64,000 nt of DNA from NCBI GenBank assembly GCA_902806595.1, contig CADCXC010000038.1, positions 310,001 through 374,000 on the forward strand, written 5' to 3'. Both the position numbers and the translations under genes were made by a program. Each line of letters opens with the position of its first letter. The first letter of the stretch is position 1. This DNA comes from Pyrenopolyporus hunteri. Lineage: Eukaryota; Ascomycota; Sordariomycetes; Xylariales; Hypoxylaceae. The notes beneath the pieces were generated by a model. That model was not told the origin of the DNA. It searched no databases and worked only from the letters and a program-made list of their open reading frames with translations. Shown here piece after piece: positions 10,933-22,113 of this stretch.

Positions 10933-11994
10933 CACCGAAATGTCTGCGGATGGGATATGCTCTTGGTTGGGAAGACATAACGCGCACTCACAACGTAGAG
11001 ACGAGGGATTGTAATGAAAAGGAGGGATTGGACCTTGCGCGATGGAGAGATGGATAGAGATGGATAGAGATGGAGTGTCTACATACCTTATAGATGTTTT
11101 GAAGACAAACAATATTCGGACTTGCCTAGGTGTTACCACCTACGCGAAGTTGCCGCAGTAGTAGGAAGATTGTTGTAGGTGTGCGGCGCCGTCACGGTCT
11201 TGCTCTTGATCGGATCTCCCATATGGTGGGGGAGTTTGATTGGGGAATTTGTAATTTGGGGAAGCTTGGACGATTGATGTCATTTTGTGTACGTACCGAT
11301 CTATACGGCCCACTAAAGCATGCGGTAGGTACATACGCATGTACCTACCGGGTTTCCTGCCACCTCTGCACGCGAGGTAGATACCTAGGTATAGGTACCT
11401 CTTAATAAGACATTTCAGGTTCCTTTCTGATATCCACGTCTAATAGGTACTTGAACTTGTGAGCCTAGGTACATTATGATAACTACATAGGTACCTAGGT
11501 ATTTAGAATTCTTAGTTCACGTTTGGGATCTTTACGCTCATATGGAGATTCCCAAAGTACCTACATAGGTACCTAGGGCTGCTAGGTAGGTACCCACATA
11601 TTGCTATGCAGCGCGCCATTTGATTTTGACACTATTTTGCCAGGGACTAGCCTAGGAAAAATAGCCTAGAACCGCATCTCACATAGTTAGGTAGGTACCT
11701 GATACCTAGGTAGGTACCTAGGTAGGTAGGTAGGTAAAGCTAAATCCCGTCACGAACGAACCTCGGCTAGTTAATACGGGTCTGGGGGCTTTGTCGGGCG
11801 TCTTTGTCCCCTACATATTATACATAGCAGCTTTTAGACTCATTTCTCCATATAACCACATGTAAATACACCTCGATTTGATCTTGTAACTCATTGCGCC
11901 AGACCTATTGCCCATTCCTCGTAATTCGTATGGGCTCTCTTTAATATACATTACACACACCTTAATCAGAATATACTTGAAAGTAAACGCGAAT
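10933..11994. other. Intergenic; dense TAGGTACC palindromes
   Basis: The divergent gap between the interrupted gene and the MaoC gene. No gene recognised. It includes a GATGGATAGA-type short direct repeat near 11040-11075. Confidence 0.6.
11325..11740. repeat. Cluster of TACCTAGGTA / AGGTACCT palindromic strings
   Basis: At least eight short palindromes built from TAGGTACC and CCTAGGTA are scattered here. The densest run is at about 11685-11735 (repeated CCTAGGTAGGTA). The same motif recurs at about 4290-4550, 13095-13140, 17765-17785, 19828-19842, 21655-21810, 23660-23705, 30695-30795, 42365-42390, 46495-46540 and 55530-55560. Confidence 0.85.
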
Positions 11995-13049
11995 ATGAGC
12001 GGTCCCGGAGCTGGCTTTGAGCATCCCCCTACCGAGGTATCGTGGACGAAGCGCGATGTCTTGCTGTTCGCCAACACCATAGGCTGCACCGCCGATGAGC
12101 TTCACTTCCTCTATGTTAGTACCCCTCCTTTATGTATAAACCCTACTTAGATCTACCATCGTCCAATTCTGACAGTCTGGCAGGAACTCGACCCTAAATT
12201 CTCAGTATTTCCGACTTACCCGGTCATCCTCCGTAAGAAGAATGCTACATAAGCCAACTGAAAGCATGCGCGCCTAACATTCATCCAGCCTTCAAGAAGA
12301 ACCAGCAGGAAGTAATTGACTTCTATGCCGCGGAGAAGGCCGTCAAAATCCCCAACGTGCCCGACTTCGACTCGCGACGAGTTGTCGATGGCCAACGACT
12401 GATCCAATTTCTCAAGCCCCTCCCTACGACATCAGCCGGTAAGAAGTTCGAGATTAGGACCAAGGTCCTGGGTGTCTATGATAAGGGCCGCCCCGGTACC
12501 GTTGTTGAGCAACAGCAGGAGCTGGTGGACGTCGGCACGGGCGAGGTCTACTCGCGCGCCATCGGCAGCAGCTTCTACGTGGGGCAGGGTGGTTGGGGTG
12601 GACCGAAGGGGCCGGCGACCGAGAACTTCCCGCCACCGAAGGGCAAGAAGCCAGACGTCGAGTTCGAATATCAGACCACCACGCAGACGCCCCTGTTGTA
12701 CCGACTCAACGGCGACTACAACCCTCTACACGCGCACCCGGAACCGGGGAAGAAGATGGGGTTCGGTGGCGTCATTATTCATGGCTTATTCTCATTCAAC
12801 TCGACTTGCCACGGTCTACTACAGAAGCTAGGCGGTAGCGACCCCGCGAATATCAAGGAGTACCAGGCCCGATTTGCGAGCCCCGTGAGGCCTGGCGACA
12901 AGTTAGTAACCTCCGTATGGAGGACTGGCGAGATGAAGGGTGACTGGGAAGAAGTCAGATTCGAGGTTAAGGTTGCGGGCGGAAAGGTTTGCTTGAGCAA
13001 CGGAAGGGCGTTGATGAAGGTAGTCGGCGAATCTAAGAGCAAGCTATGA
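11995..13049 (+). CDS. Peroxisomal MaoC-like hot-dog enoyl-CoA hydratase 2
   Basis: Three exons (11995-12114, 12184-12232, 12289-13049) encode 309 residues. The fold is the double hot-dog of the (R)-specific 2-enoyl-CoA hydratases, as in the C-terminal part of fungal Fox2. The N-terminal half contains DVLLFANTIGC and the FPTYPVILP stretch typical of these proteins. The C-terminal half has the hydratase-2 motif NGDYNPLHAHPE with the catalytic Asp and His, then GFGGVIIHGLFS. The last three residues are SKL, a canonical PTS1, which places it in the peroxisome matrix. It probably hydrates trans-2-enoyl-CoA to (3R)-hydroxyacyl-CoA in beta-oxidation or side-chain processing; the substrate chain is unknown. 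It stands alone with its own promoter. Confidence 0.9.
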
Positions 13050-13633
13050 GGTAGGTTACCTATTGATTGGTTATGAATACCCAATAACTGCCTAACGTAG
13101 GTATATACCTATATATGTGTGGTGTAGATACCTACATGGTATCTATCCAAGTCGATATATGTATAAAATAAACTCATACTCCCTGTTATGATGTACGCAA
13201 ACGTTCAGTTCCCTCGGGTAGCGGAATTGCATAATTGAGGAAGAGGTAACGATAAAAAATAAAATAGAAAAAAAACTTGGGGGGTGCATAACATTGCATC
13301 CGACATCAGTCGAACACAGCGCCCTGAACCTTTAAAGGAAATTTAAGTAAATGTCTCAGCCTCGAGTGGCCTTTGCCTTTGACTTGAAATTGCCCGTGTC
13401 TCGGTTGGGCTATTTACTACGCGTATGTATTCGTTCTGTTGGTATTGGGCGTAACAAGACCAGCCCCCCTGTGACGAGGTAACATAGAGTATCAAACCTC
13501 GTAACAAATTAAAATCGCTGCCTGATCCAACTCTCCATATATTTCACGATTCCAGCCAGATGCGATGGTTTGTAAATGCAGACAATATCTCTAAATATTC
13601 ATATTCTCATAGTACGAGCCGTCTAAAATTGCA
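13050..13633. other. Intergenic
   Basis: Contains the 3' region of the MaoC gene with AT-rich TATATACCTATATATG sequence and the promoter of the tubulin chaperone gene. No gene recognised. Confidence 0.6.
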
Positions 13634-15490
13634 ATGGCTACAAACCCAAAGGTCGGCGATCGGTTGTCTTATGACGGTGCTGTCTGCACAGTCCGATATG
13701 TCGGCGAAGTCAGCGGCACCGCTGGTACATGGCTCGGCGTCGAATGGGACGACCCGGCTCGAGGGAAACACGACGGCTCTCATAATGGGGTGAGGTACTT
13801 TACCTGTAAGTCGTAGGATCGAAATTGCATTATAAAGAACAGCCGATGCTAAGTACGAGGAGGCCGATCCAAAGCACCAACCGCCGCGTCCTTCGTGAGG
13901 CCGACACGGCCCGCGGATAAGCCACAGAGTTTCGTGAGGGCAGTAACTGATAAGTATGCCTCCGAACTAGAGAAGACGGCCGTGATTAAGTTCTCGAATA
14001 AAGTGGCGGAGGAAGTCGGCTTTGAAAAGATCCAGCGCAAGCAGGCGCAATTGTCCGAGCTGAGGGCCGTCATCGTTGACGGCGCCCGTATCACGTCGGC
14101 TTATTCCGAGGGCGATGCGCCTATCAGGCAGACCTTTCCAAAGATAGCCGAGTTGGATCTCAGCCGAAACTTGTTCCAAAAGGTGGGCACGGTTGCGGCT
14201 ATCTGCTCCGAATTGCCCGCTCTACGGAGCTTACGCCTAAAGTAAGTTCCTCGTGACTGGAAACCGGGCACCACGTATCCCCGTCACTAATAGGAGGACA
14301 GCGGTAACCGGTTCCAAGACGTTTTCGACGATAAAGGTCTTGACGACGCCGAAAGTTCCCTGAAAGATATCAAGGACTTGGCTCTTGATGAAAATCTCGC
14401 GAGCTGGGAAGAGATTTGTCACATTGCGACCAAGTTCAAATCACTCTCAACGCTTTCCGTCAGCGCGAACCAATTGTTTTCCCTGCCAAAAACGCCTCTA
14501 TACACATTGACTTCTACCTTGGTCTCTCTAGACTTAGAATTCAACAACTTCACCACCATCGCCGACGTCGCCAGCCTTTCCGAACTAACGTCCCTTCGTA
14601 ATCTTCACCTCAAGGGCAATTTTATCACCAGTATCACCCCGGATCCGTCTGACGACCCTCCTGTATTTTCGGCCAGTTTGAAGTATCTAGATGTGTCATA
14701 TAACCAGGTGTCATCGTGGGCGTTCGTTGACGCGCTGCCAACATGCTTCCCAGGCCTAACGTCTCTTCGCTTCTCCCACAATCCTATATACGACAACCCT
14801 GATCCTGAATTCTCCACTCAATCAAAGACAATCACGGAAGAGGCGTACATGTTCACGGTCGGTCGCCTGGCGAACCTCAAGATCCTAAACTTCGGTACGA
14901 TCTTGAACACCGACCGCCAGGATGCGGAAATGTTCTATCTGGGTCGCATCGCCAAACACATAGCCGCGGTCCCGGAGAGTCAGGAGGCGGAAGTCATCAA
15001 GCAGCATAGGCGCTACGCTGAATTATGTGAGCTTTACGGGCCGCCGGTGATCAACAGGCGGAAAGAGATCAATCCGGCCTTCTTAGAAGCCAGGCTGGTT
15101 ACGGTAAATTTCGCCTACCACCCGGACGCCAAAGGAGACACCGTCGTAGAGCGTACAACCAAGATCCCGAAGAGCTTTGATATCTACGCCGTGAAGGGGA
15201 TTGCTGGCAAGCTGTTTGGGGTGAGGCCGCTTGGCCTGCGTTTGATCTGGGAAACGGGGGAGTGGGATCCGGTCGCGGGGTTCGATGACGAAGTTGAGGA
15301 CAGCAGTGACGAAGAAGGGGAAGAAATAGAAGCCAAAGAAGAAGAAACAACAGACATAGGCGAGGGCTCCCAAGCAGACGGCAAGACTGGTAAGTGGATT
15401 AAGCGAGAAGTAGAGCTGCACGACGGGCCCCGGCAGCTTGGGTTCTGCGTTGACGGCCTGGAGGCAAGGATCAGGGTTATGGTGCGATGA
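13634..15490 (+). CDS. Tubulin-folding cofactor E (TBCE/Pac2 type)
   Basis: Three exons (13634-13805, 13863-14241, 14302-15490) encode 579 residues. The N-terminus is a CAP-Gly domain (VGDRLSYDGAVCTVRYVGEV, then GTWLGVEWDDPARGKHDGS and GVRYFTC). It is followed by the FVRPTRPADKPQSF linker and leucine-rich repeats (for example IAELDLSRNLF, LVSLDLEFNNF, LKYLDVSYNQVSSW). The C-terminal third is ubiquitin-like, interrupted by an acidic loop rich in Glu and Asp (about residues 510-530). This CAP-Gly, LRR, UBL order is the TBCE architecture. The protein binds alpha-tubulin and acts with cofactors C and D in alpha/beta-tubulin heterodimer assembly in the cytoplasm. The second acceptor was chosen because it restores the TCRSKAPTAASFVRP reading. 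Confidence 0.92.
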
Positions 15491-15982
15491 TATGGGGGGA
15501 GACGGATAAAGCCTCAGTTTGCCTCGAACGGAGCAAGCTAAGTAGATCACTCAAGCCGCCGTGAAGCGCTCGCGTGTCTGCGCAAATATAAATCCGGAAC
15601 AACCGTAGAAGCCTTAACGATGAAGAGTAGAAATGTTAGACAAGTCATGGTAGATTTCAAGTTTCTATTCGGAGCTCTCAAACAAACTTCCTCTTTGACT
15701 GGTCTGCCACTTATATGCCTACAGGACAGGTATACAAACGGGCACGCTTTGCAGCACTGGCACAGCAAACGGATCAAATAGGTAGCAACCCAAACGATGC
15801 GGCATGAATTTCTCCTTCCAGCCACTACATCGCCAACATAAAACTAGACTATTAGTAACTTACACATGGTCCGGGATAGCCAAATTACACTACCTCTCTA
15901 TACCTACTGCGAAAATTAGACACTGACCCCACGCCCCATAATCTATATTATTTATTACCCATGCCTCTGACACGATAGAAGC
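15491..15982. other. Intergenic, no gene recognised
   Basis: Terminator region of the tubulin cofactor E gene and promoter of the CCCH zinc-finger gene. I see no coding signal. Confidence 0.6.
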
Positions 15983-17737
15983 ATGGCCAACTTAGTTAGC
16001 ACCCACCACACCGGTAAGAGCGGTGCGGGAGGGCCGGCGGGAACGAATAGCCAGCAACGTCCCAGCAGTCGTACCTCGAGCTCCCTCCCGCCGAACCCCC
16101 ACTCCGACGTTTCCCTATCAGTCCCGAACCGGGTCCCATTACCACAGCACTTCATCGTACGTCCGGGCTCGACTAAGCACACGGCGTCCGGCACGGTAAT
16201 GGTGCCGGGCCCCATCGTGCCACTTGTGGCCGTAGACCAGCTACCAGAATGGCTGGACCTATTCGGCGTGCCGCGAGAGCTGAGCGTCGAGCAGACAGTC
16301 GGCCTCAGCAACCTAGGTACCGTAGTCAGGAATCCCGAGTATTACCAGGTGTACCTACACAGCAACGTCCAGCTCGCTCCAGCAACTCGCTCGAGGCCCC
16401 ACCGCGGGCAGAAACACCATACCCGTACAGGGGGCGCGCCAAGTCAGAATACCAGCGGGCTTCTCATACCCGTGGGCTCATCCACTCCGTCCACTTCCAC
16501 ATCCGCATCCGCCCCATCGTCTACAGCCTCATCCTCGGCATCGACAGAAACAGCGTCGACGCCGAACCCACGGATCGAGCCAGCCGCAAAGGCGCTAGCC
16601 AGCAGCAGCACGCACGACCAGGGCAACAAAGCCAGCGGCAACAATAGAGGGGGCAGCGGCAGCAGCAGTAAAGAACCGGCACACCCCAACCCCACCACCG
16701 CGGTACCGCACCCGCAGCTCCCCTACGCGCTCATCCACCCGAGCGCGCAAATATACACCCCGATGCAGCCGACACCGCACCACCCGTCTCTGCCCCGCCC
16801 ACCGCGCACATCGTCCCTGCACCCCGCCGACCGGCTGCTACAGTCGTGGTACCCGGGCACCCTCGGATCTCCATACTCGCGGCCCAGCACGCACAAGCCC
16901 TCGTCCTCCTCCGTCGGCGGGCGGCATAAGATAGCCGCGAACAGCAGCAGCAGCACCGCCAATACCACCAACGCCACCAGCGTTACTAACGCCGGCACCG
17001 GCGGCGGCGGTAGGACTACCACCACCGCAACCGGAGCCCCAAGCCACGCAGCGGGCACCGTGTCGAGCATATACTGCCGCCACTGGTGCCACCGCGGCAC
17101 GTGCCGGTGGGGCGGGCAGTGCCGGTACGCGCACGCGATGCCGGGGACGGCGGAGGGGCTGCGGGACGTGGGGCTCGCGCACCCGCCGGCGTGGTACACG
17201 ACGGCCGTGAGCATGGCGTTCGGGCCCGGGGGGTTCGCTGCTGGTGGCGGTGGTGGTCGTGGTGGCGCTGCTGCGGCTGTTCCAACTACTGCTGTTGTTC
17301 CTACCACTGGCGGAAGCGGAAGTGGAGGCGGAAGTGGAGGTGTAGCCGTGGGGGGAGTAGGAGGAGGAGGAGCAGCAGCAGCGGCGGCAGCGGGAGTAGG
17401 AGGTAGTGTTAGTAGCAGCGGGATATGGTATCTATCGCCTCAAGCATCCCAGGTTCAAGCACCCTTGACTCCTGTGATCCGACACAACGGTAGTGGGAGT
17501 GTGAGTGGGAAGAAGACGGCGAAGGATAGGGAGCGGGAGAAGAGCAAGGAGAAGGATAAAGAGGGTTTGGGGAAAGGAAAGGGGGTGGAAAATAAGGTCG
17601 CCGGAGACGGGGTAGCGGAATTGGATGTTAGCCAGCAGAAGAAAGATATGGTGGAAGGTCAAGGCAACGTAGCGGCTGATCAGGGACAGAGACAGCCCGA
17701 GCAGCGCCAAGAGGACCAGAAATTGGTTGAAATCTGA
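15983..17737 (+). CDS. CCCH-type (C-x8-C-x5-C-x3-H) zinc-finger protein, low complexity
   Basis: A single exon, 584 residues. After a Ser/Gly-rich start there is a short conserved-looking block (GTVMVPGPIVPLVAVDQLPE followed by WLDLFGVPRELSVEQTVGL). A long Ser/Thr/Pro/His-rich disordered region follows, then one zinc finger near residues 363-383 (YCRHWCHRGTCRWGGQCRYAH) with the exact C-x8-C-x5-C-x3-H spacing of RNA-binding CCCH fingers. Downstream come Gly/Ala-rich triplet-repeat sequence (about residues 410-475), then a Lys/Glu-rich and Gln-rich charged tail. One CCCH finger in a disordered protein suggests RNA binding, but no specific orthologue is recognised. Long antisense open frames exist over the GC-rich part and are judged to be composition artefacts. 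Confidence 0.8.
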   Translation: MANLVSTHHTGKSGAGGPAGTNSQQRPSSRTSSSLPPNPHSDVSLSVPNRVPLPQHFIVRPGSTKHTASGTVMVPGPIVPLVAVDQLPEWLDLFGVPRELSVEQTVGLSNLGTVVRNPEYYQVYLHSNVQLAPATRSRPHRGQKHHTRTGGAPSQNTSGLLIPVGSSTPSTSTSASAPSSTASSSASTETASTPNPRIEPAAKALASSSTHDQGNKASGNNRGGSGSSSKEPAHPNPTTAVPHPQLPYALIHPSAQIYTPMQPTPHHPSLPRPPRTSSLHPADRLLQSWYPGTLGSPYSRPSTHKPSSSSVGGRHKIAANSSSSTANTTNATSVTNAGTGGGGRTTTTATGAPSHAAGTVSSIYCRHWCHRGTCRWGGQCRYAHAMPGTAEGLRDVGLAHPPAWYTTAVSMAFGPGGFAAGGGGGRGGAAAAVPTTAVVPTTGGSGSGGGSGGVAVGGVGGGGAAAAAAAGVGGSVSSSGIWYLSPQASQVQAPLTPVIRHNGSGSVSGKKTAKDREREKSKEKDKEGLGKGKGVENKVAGDGVAELDVSQQKKDMVEGQGNVAADQGQRQPEQRQEDQKLVEI

Positions 17738-18176
17738 TGCCTGGTATTAAGGAGAGGCTTTCGGTACCTAGGTAGGTAGGTTAGCTGTCATAACAAAGTA
17801 TTCTGTATATGGAAGGTGTTCGCCACGAGTGAGAGACGCTCACACGCGAACCGAAGACGTAAGAGAACACATGCTCTAGAACCCGTGTCGTAGGATGACC
17901 AACGTAGGTGAAATGTCCAGTTAATACCAACGGTTGGATATTGCTAGGTACCAAAACAAAACTAGACTCACAACTCCAACCATGCTCGCAGACAAAGGAA
18001 CACGGCTAAAGACGTTATACAACTGCTGACGGGCAAAAAGGGCCCAATAGCATACATGTCTCGCTGCCAAACTTTATACAAGTGCCTCCCCATTTCCAGT
18101 CGTAGCCCTACACCTAATTTAGCCAATTCATTTACCAGCACGAGTGCTGTCCCATAGCTCCTTTGTTTAGGTCGGC
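17738..18176. other. Convergent intergenic gap
   Basis: The 3' regions of the CCCH gene and the SDH iron-sulfur gene meet here. It includes one CCTAGGTAGGTAGG string near 17768. Confidence 0.6.
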
Positions 18177-19203
18177 TTAGAAAGCCATCTCTTTCTTGAT
18201 CTCGGCGATCGCTAGGCCGGGGTTCAAGCCCTTAGGGCAGGTCCGCGTGCAGTTAAGGATAGTGTGACACCTGTACAGGCTCATGGAGTTGTCGAGGGCA
18301 GCTTTGCGCTCCGCCTTCCTCTCGTCTCGCGAGTCGGCCAGCCAGCGGTACGATTGTAGGAGGATAGCGGGACCCAGGTACTCTTCGGCGTTCCACCAGT
18401 ACGACGGGCACGATGTCGAGCAGCACGCGCAGAGGATACACTCGTATAGACCGTCTAGCCTTCGACGCTCCGCCTTGCTCTGTCGGTACTCCTTGCCCTA
18501 TACACAGCCATCGGAGTCAGTGTCTGCGAATAAGGAACGATTGATCATAGGATGTTAGCGACATACGTCTGGGGCGGGAGTATCCCTCTGAAGATATGGC
18601 TTAATCGACTTGTACTGCTTGTAGAAATACGTCAAGTCTGGGACGAGGTCCTTGACGACGTATGTGTGGGGTAGAGGGTAGATCTTCATCTCGGCGCTGG
18701 TGTCTGTGGGGATGCGGCCTGCGATGACCATGTTAGCCACGAGGGTCGCATTGCTTTTATCGCCGTTGTTTCTTTTTATTCGCTTTCGCTTTCGCTCTTA
18801 CTTGCGAGGGGCACTTACACAAGCAGGCCAGCGTGTTCGTCCCGTTAATGTTCATTGCGCAGCTGCCGCAGATACCTTCTCTGCAGCTTCGACGGAATGT
18901 CAACGTGGGGTCTAGCTCGTTCTTGATCCTGACCAGGGCATCGAGAACCATGGGTCCCGTCTTGTTCAGGTCTAATGTGTACGTCTGCATCCTCGGCTTC
19001 TCGGTCGGGGTATCGGGATTCCACCTATAGATCTGGAAGGACTTCATGCGCGTGTCGGTGCTGCCCTTGGGATTCGCTTCGACGGTGGCATTGCCCACGG
19101 ATGCCATTGAACGTACGAATACGGACGGGAGCCTAGCTGAGCGCGGCGAGGCAGCGGCCGTGGCCGCGAGCAGCCGGGATGAGCTAGAGCGGAGAGTTGC
19201 CAT
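18177..19203 (-). CDS. sdhB: Succinate dehydrogenase iron-sulfur subunit (complex II), mitochondrial
   Basis: Three exons on the minus strand (19203-18819, 18718-18567, 18497-18177) encode 285 residues. The N-terminus is rich in Ser, Arg and Ala without acids (MATLRSSSSRLLAATAAASP), typical of a mitochondrial presequence. The 2Fe-2S cluster motif is CREGICGSCAMNINGTNTLAC, closed by the exon 1-2 region. The 4Fe-4S and 3Fe-4S ligands are CILCACCSTSCPSYWW and CHTILNCTRTCPKGLNP. The His in RCHTILNC corresponds to the quinone-site His altered in SDHI-fungicide-resistant fungi, and here it is the wild-type residue. The protein transfers electrons from the flavoprotein subunit to ubiquinone in the inner membrane. 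All ligands are present and the length is normal. Confidence 0.97.
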
Positions 19204-20060
19204 TGAGGACGAATTCGGGGACGGTGGTTTGGCCGATTGATTTCCTTGCCTTGCTGTCGCAGGTTTATGGATTGGCTTAACGGCGAAGTGTAAGGCAAGG
19301 CAGAGGTTGAGTCAATTGTCTTCAGAGATAGAGGTATAGAGAAAGAGAATCACCCATACCAAACAATTAACCAACGGCTTAGGTTAGGTAAGTTAGGTAC
19401 GATAGTTATTCAAGTAAAGAGTAAGAGTTATTACGGGAATAGTGGCAATAGAGGAATAATGGAAAGTCTTCCATCATCGAACTTTCCACCCGACCCGGTT
19501 TGCCCTCGGCTATTGGGATCGTAGGTTCCGGCCAATCACATGCTTCCAATTAATCACCTCGCACGGACTATATTTTCTTCCGACCCAGCTGCCGCATGTG
19601 GAAACCCCACCACACTTGCATTTAGCACGGACGGATGTGCTTTCGTATGTAAGGTATCTACATGTATCTACGTACCGCAGGCATATAAGCCAATGAACCG
19701 TCACCTGAATCGCATCACGCATTGCGGACAAGTCCACCCGTTGAAGACGTATTGTATTTATTCTATTCTCCTACATACAGCCTGACCCCCTCCATCGATC
19801 TACGCCCGTCAATGACGCGAAGTTGAGGTACCTAGGTACCCTACGTAAAGTGTTCGTCTTTAAGCAGCGAAGCCCAACAGCCCACCTCTTCAGGAGGGTT
19901 ACCTCTACATCCCATCTAAAAGGCGCCCACTACAAGGCCGTAGAATAGAATTATAATACTTCTAGGAATTAAACGATTTGTATCAATTCATCATACTAGG
20001 TATCTATCTAGTTACTAAACGACTTTAAGAAGCAACAACTCAACTATAGACTTATTGCAA
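19204..20060. other. Intergenic, no gene recognised
   Basis: Promoter of the SDH subunit gene on the right side of that gene, then about 600 bases without recognisable coding signal. It contains one AGGTACCTAGGTACC palindrome near 19830. Confidence 0.6.
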
Positions 20061-21526
20061 CTAAATGATGTTGGCCCTCCTAAACATATAGGTTAAAAGC
20101 TTGGTAGGTAATGTATGACGGGAACTTCGTATTTTCTTATTACAGTCAACACTTGAAGTACGAAGATGAATATGAATATGTGTTGACTTACCAGGCGATA
20201 CCGTCAGTTCCAACGTCTCCAGCTCTTCCTCTATATTAGGTCCTTCATAAAAGAATTCATCACACGGCTTGCCGCTACCGTCCTTCTTGGAAAATTGCAC
20301 AACGCCATCCGCAAAATAGTGGAAGCTGACAGCCTCGAGATGCGTGGCAACCATGGCTAAGCTTTTAATGAATCGGACATATCGATTGAGTCTATTCTCC
20401 TGGAGCGTTATATTATACAGACACAAATTTCTCAACGTATTTGAGCATTTTTCAATTATATCAAGAAGACTGTCGACACGGATCTTACACCCCCTAAGCC
20501 GTAATTCGTGGAGTTTCAGGAATGCTGGAGGCCGCGGCGAGTCAACTCTAGGAAGTCCCACGTAATCACCACACGAAACCGAGGCTCCTAGCCATTCTAA
20601 GAAACTATCATCGACTTGATTGGGGGAGTCACTGGATCGCATACGAAACGGGAGCGTTAGGCATAAGCTTAAATTTTTGAGGTTAGTTGCGCTCGAGAGT
20701 AGTCTGCGCAGGGAATACGTGTCGATGTTCGACCTTAGACGTGACATGTGGAGCGTATCAGCTCTGGAATCTAACGGCGTTTCAATTTTTATAGCTTCGA
20801 GGTTAGAGATCATAGGTTGCATAGTAGCTTCCACGAAGCTGGGAATATTAAATGCCTCATCGCGGATATCAGCATCGGGAACGAAGATATCTAATCGTCT
20901 TGGCCTTGCCCCTGATTCTCCCAGAGCAGACAACACGGATTGCACATATCTCGACGAAGGTCTATAGGTATAGATCCATTCAGACACGAGGTCTTCGCAA
21001 GGGGAGTGGTCGTAGGGTAATTCATTACGGATGAAGCGGAACTTGCAAAAGTCAAATGACTGGCATATTAAGACTTCGTCGAGACTCTTGAGATTGCGAA
21101 ACGCCTTTACGAGCATTCTCTGAATGCCACCATCGTCTAGAAACGCCGGTCGGCAACCAGCTGGCGGCATTTGTTGTGTGCAGCTCGTCTGGTCATTATA
21201 TCCTTCTTTTCCATAACGCGGTCCATCCCAAGCCAAAACCTGCTGAGCGTCCATGGCGACGGTTCGGGCAGAATATCTAGGCCGATGGCTACATGCTTCA
21301 GGTACGGTGATAGGCGGGATTCGGATATATCTACCAATGCCCGAAGGCTATACTCGATGGGTTTAAACCGGGCGGCAGTGAAGTATTTTTGAGCAAATTT
21401 TTGAAAAAGCGACGCATCAAAGTATCTGCAGACCAGGCGAATCGCTTTATAGTCCGGTCCACTGAGATATGACGTGATCTGGAGGATTAATTCTAGAGGA
21501 AGTGTAGTGAAAGTTGGGAGAGGCAT
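20061..21526 (-). pseudogene. F-box protein with an apparent 1-bp frameshift
   Basis: The minus strand starts at ATG 21526 with an F-box (LPLELILQITSYLSGPDYKA and IRLVCRYFDASLF), as in substrate adaptors of SCF ubiquitin ligases. This frame stops at TAG near 21137, right after KCRQLVADRRF. The neighbouring frame then continues seamlessly with LDDGGIQRMLVKAFRNLKSL and about 300 further residues that look like a leucine-rich F-box C-terminal region, ending by 20061 or via a GTAAGT donor at about 20191. The two frames join at CGGCGTTTCTAG, where one missing base would explain the break. No intron of sensible length spans the switch. So this is either a recently disrupted gene or a sequence error. 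Without the break the protein would be about 490 residues. Confidence 0.7.
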
Positions 21527-22113
21527 TGTTAGAGTGAGCGAGGTCGTCGTATCAAGTAGGTACTATGGCTTCTCGAATAAGTTGAACAAGACAAGAAGAA
21601 ATATTGGACATACCCAAGGGAAGGACTTGGTTGTTTATAAATAAAATGACTTGACCTAGGTACCTAGGTAGGCACCTGAAAATACGGTATATGCCTGCTC
21701 AGGAGGTACGACAGATGCCTACTACCTATGTAAGGTAGTGCCTCTGGACCTACCTAGATGCCGGTAGTAGGTGCCACCTAGGTAGGTAGAGGTAGGTAAG
21801 GTAGGTACCTGTAGAGGTACCTGCGCCTGATGACGTTTGCCCCCGGGCGGCTAAATAGACCCGAGTTCCGGAACCAGCTGGCACATCTATTAGGTTAGGC
21901 AACGTGCAACTGTCGCCGCCCCGCCATCTAGAATCTTGAATTTTATCTCGTCAGTTAGCGCAACTTCAAGGAACAAGAATTAAACATCATTCCAATATCA
22001 CAGTTTAAACCGCAGATGGATAACATCCACCTGAGCCGAAAGTAGGCGGGACGGTTTATAACTAGATATCTTGTGGCCACCCATGGAAGGCCATCTTTTC
22101 AGCCTGAACCACC
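21527..22113. other. Divergent promoter region with palindromic repeats
   Basis: Shared upstream region of the F-box gene (minus) and the PP2C gene (plus). Positions 21655-21810 are packed with TAGGTACCTA-like units. Confidence 0.65.
21655..21810. repeat. Cluster of TAGGTACCTAGGTA palindromes
   Basis: At least six units of TAGGTACC / CCTAGGTAGGTA / GTAGGTACCTG within about 155 bases, interspersed with unique sequence. Confidence 0.85.

Noticed and set aside
16723..17307. Long minus-strand frame over the CCCH zinc-finger gene
   Set aside because: Shadow of triplet-repeat coding DNA. The plus strand contains the zinc-finger motif.
18205..18245. GGTTCAAGCCC string resembling a tRNA B box
   Set aside because: It lies in the conserved final coding exon of the SDH iron-sulfur subunit and no cloverleaf forms around it.
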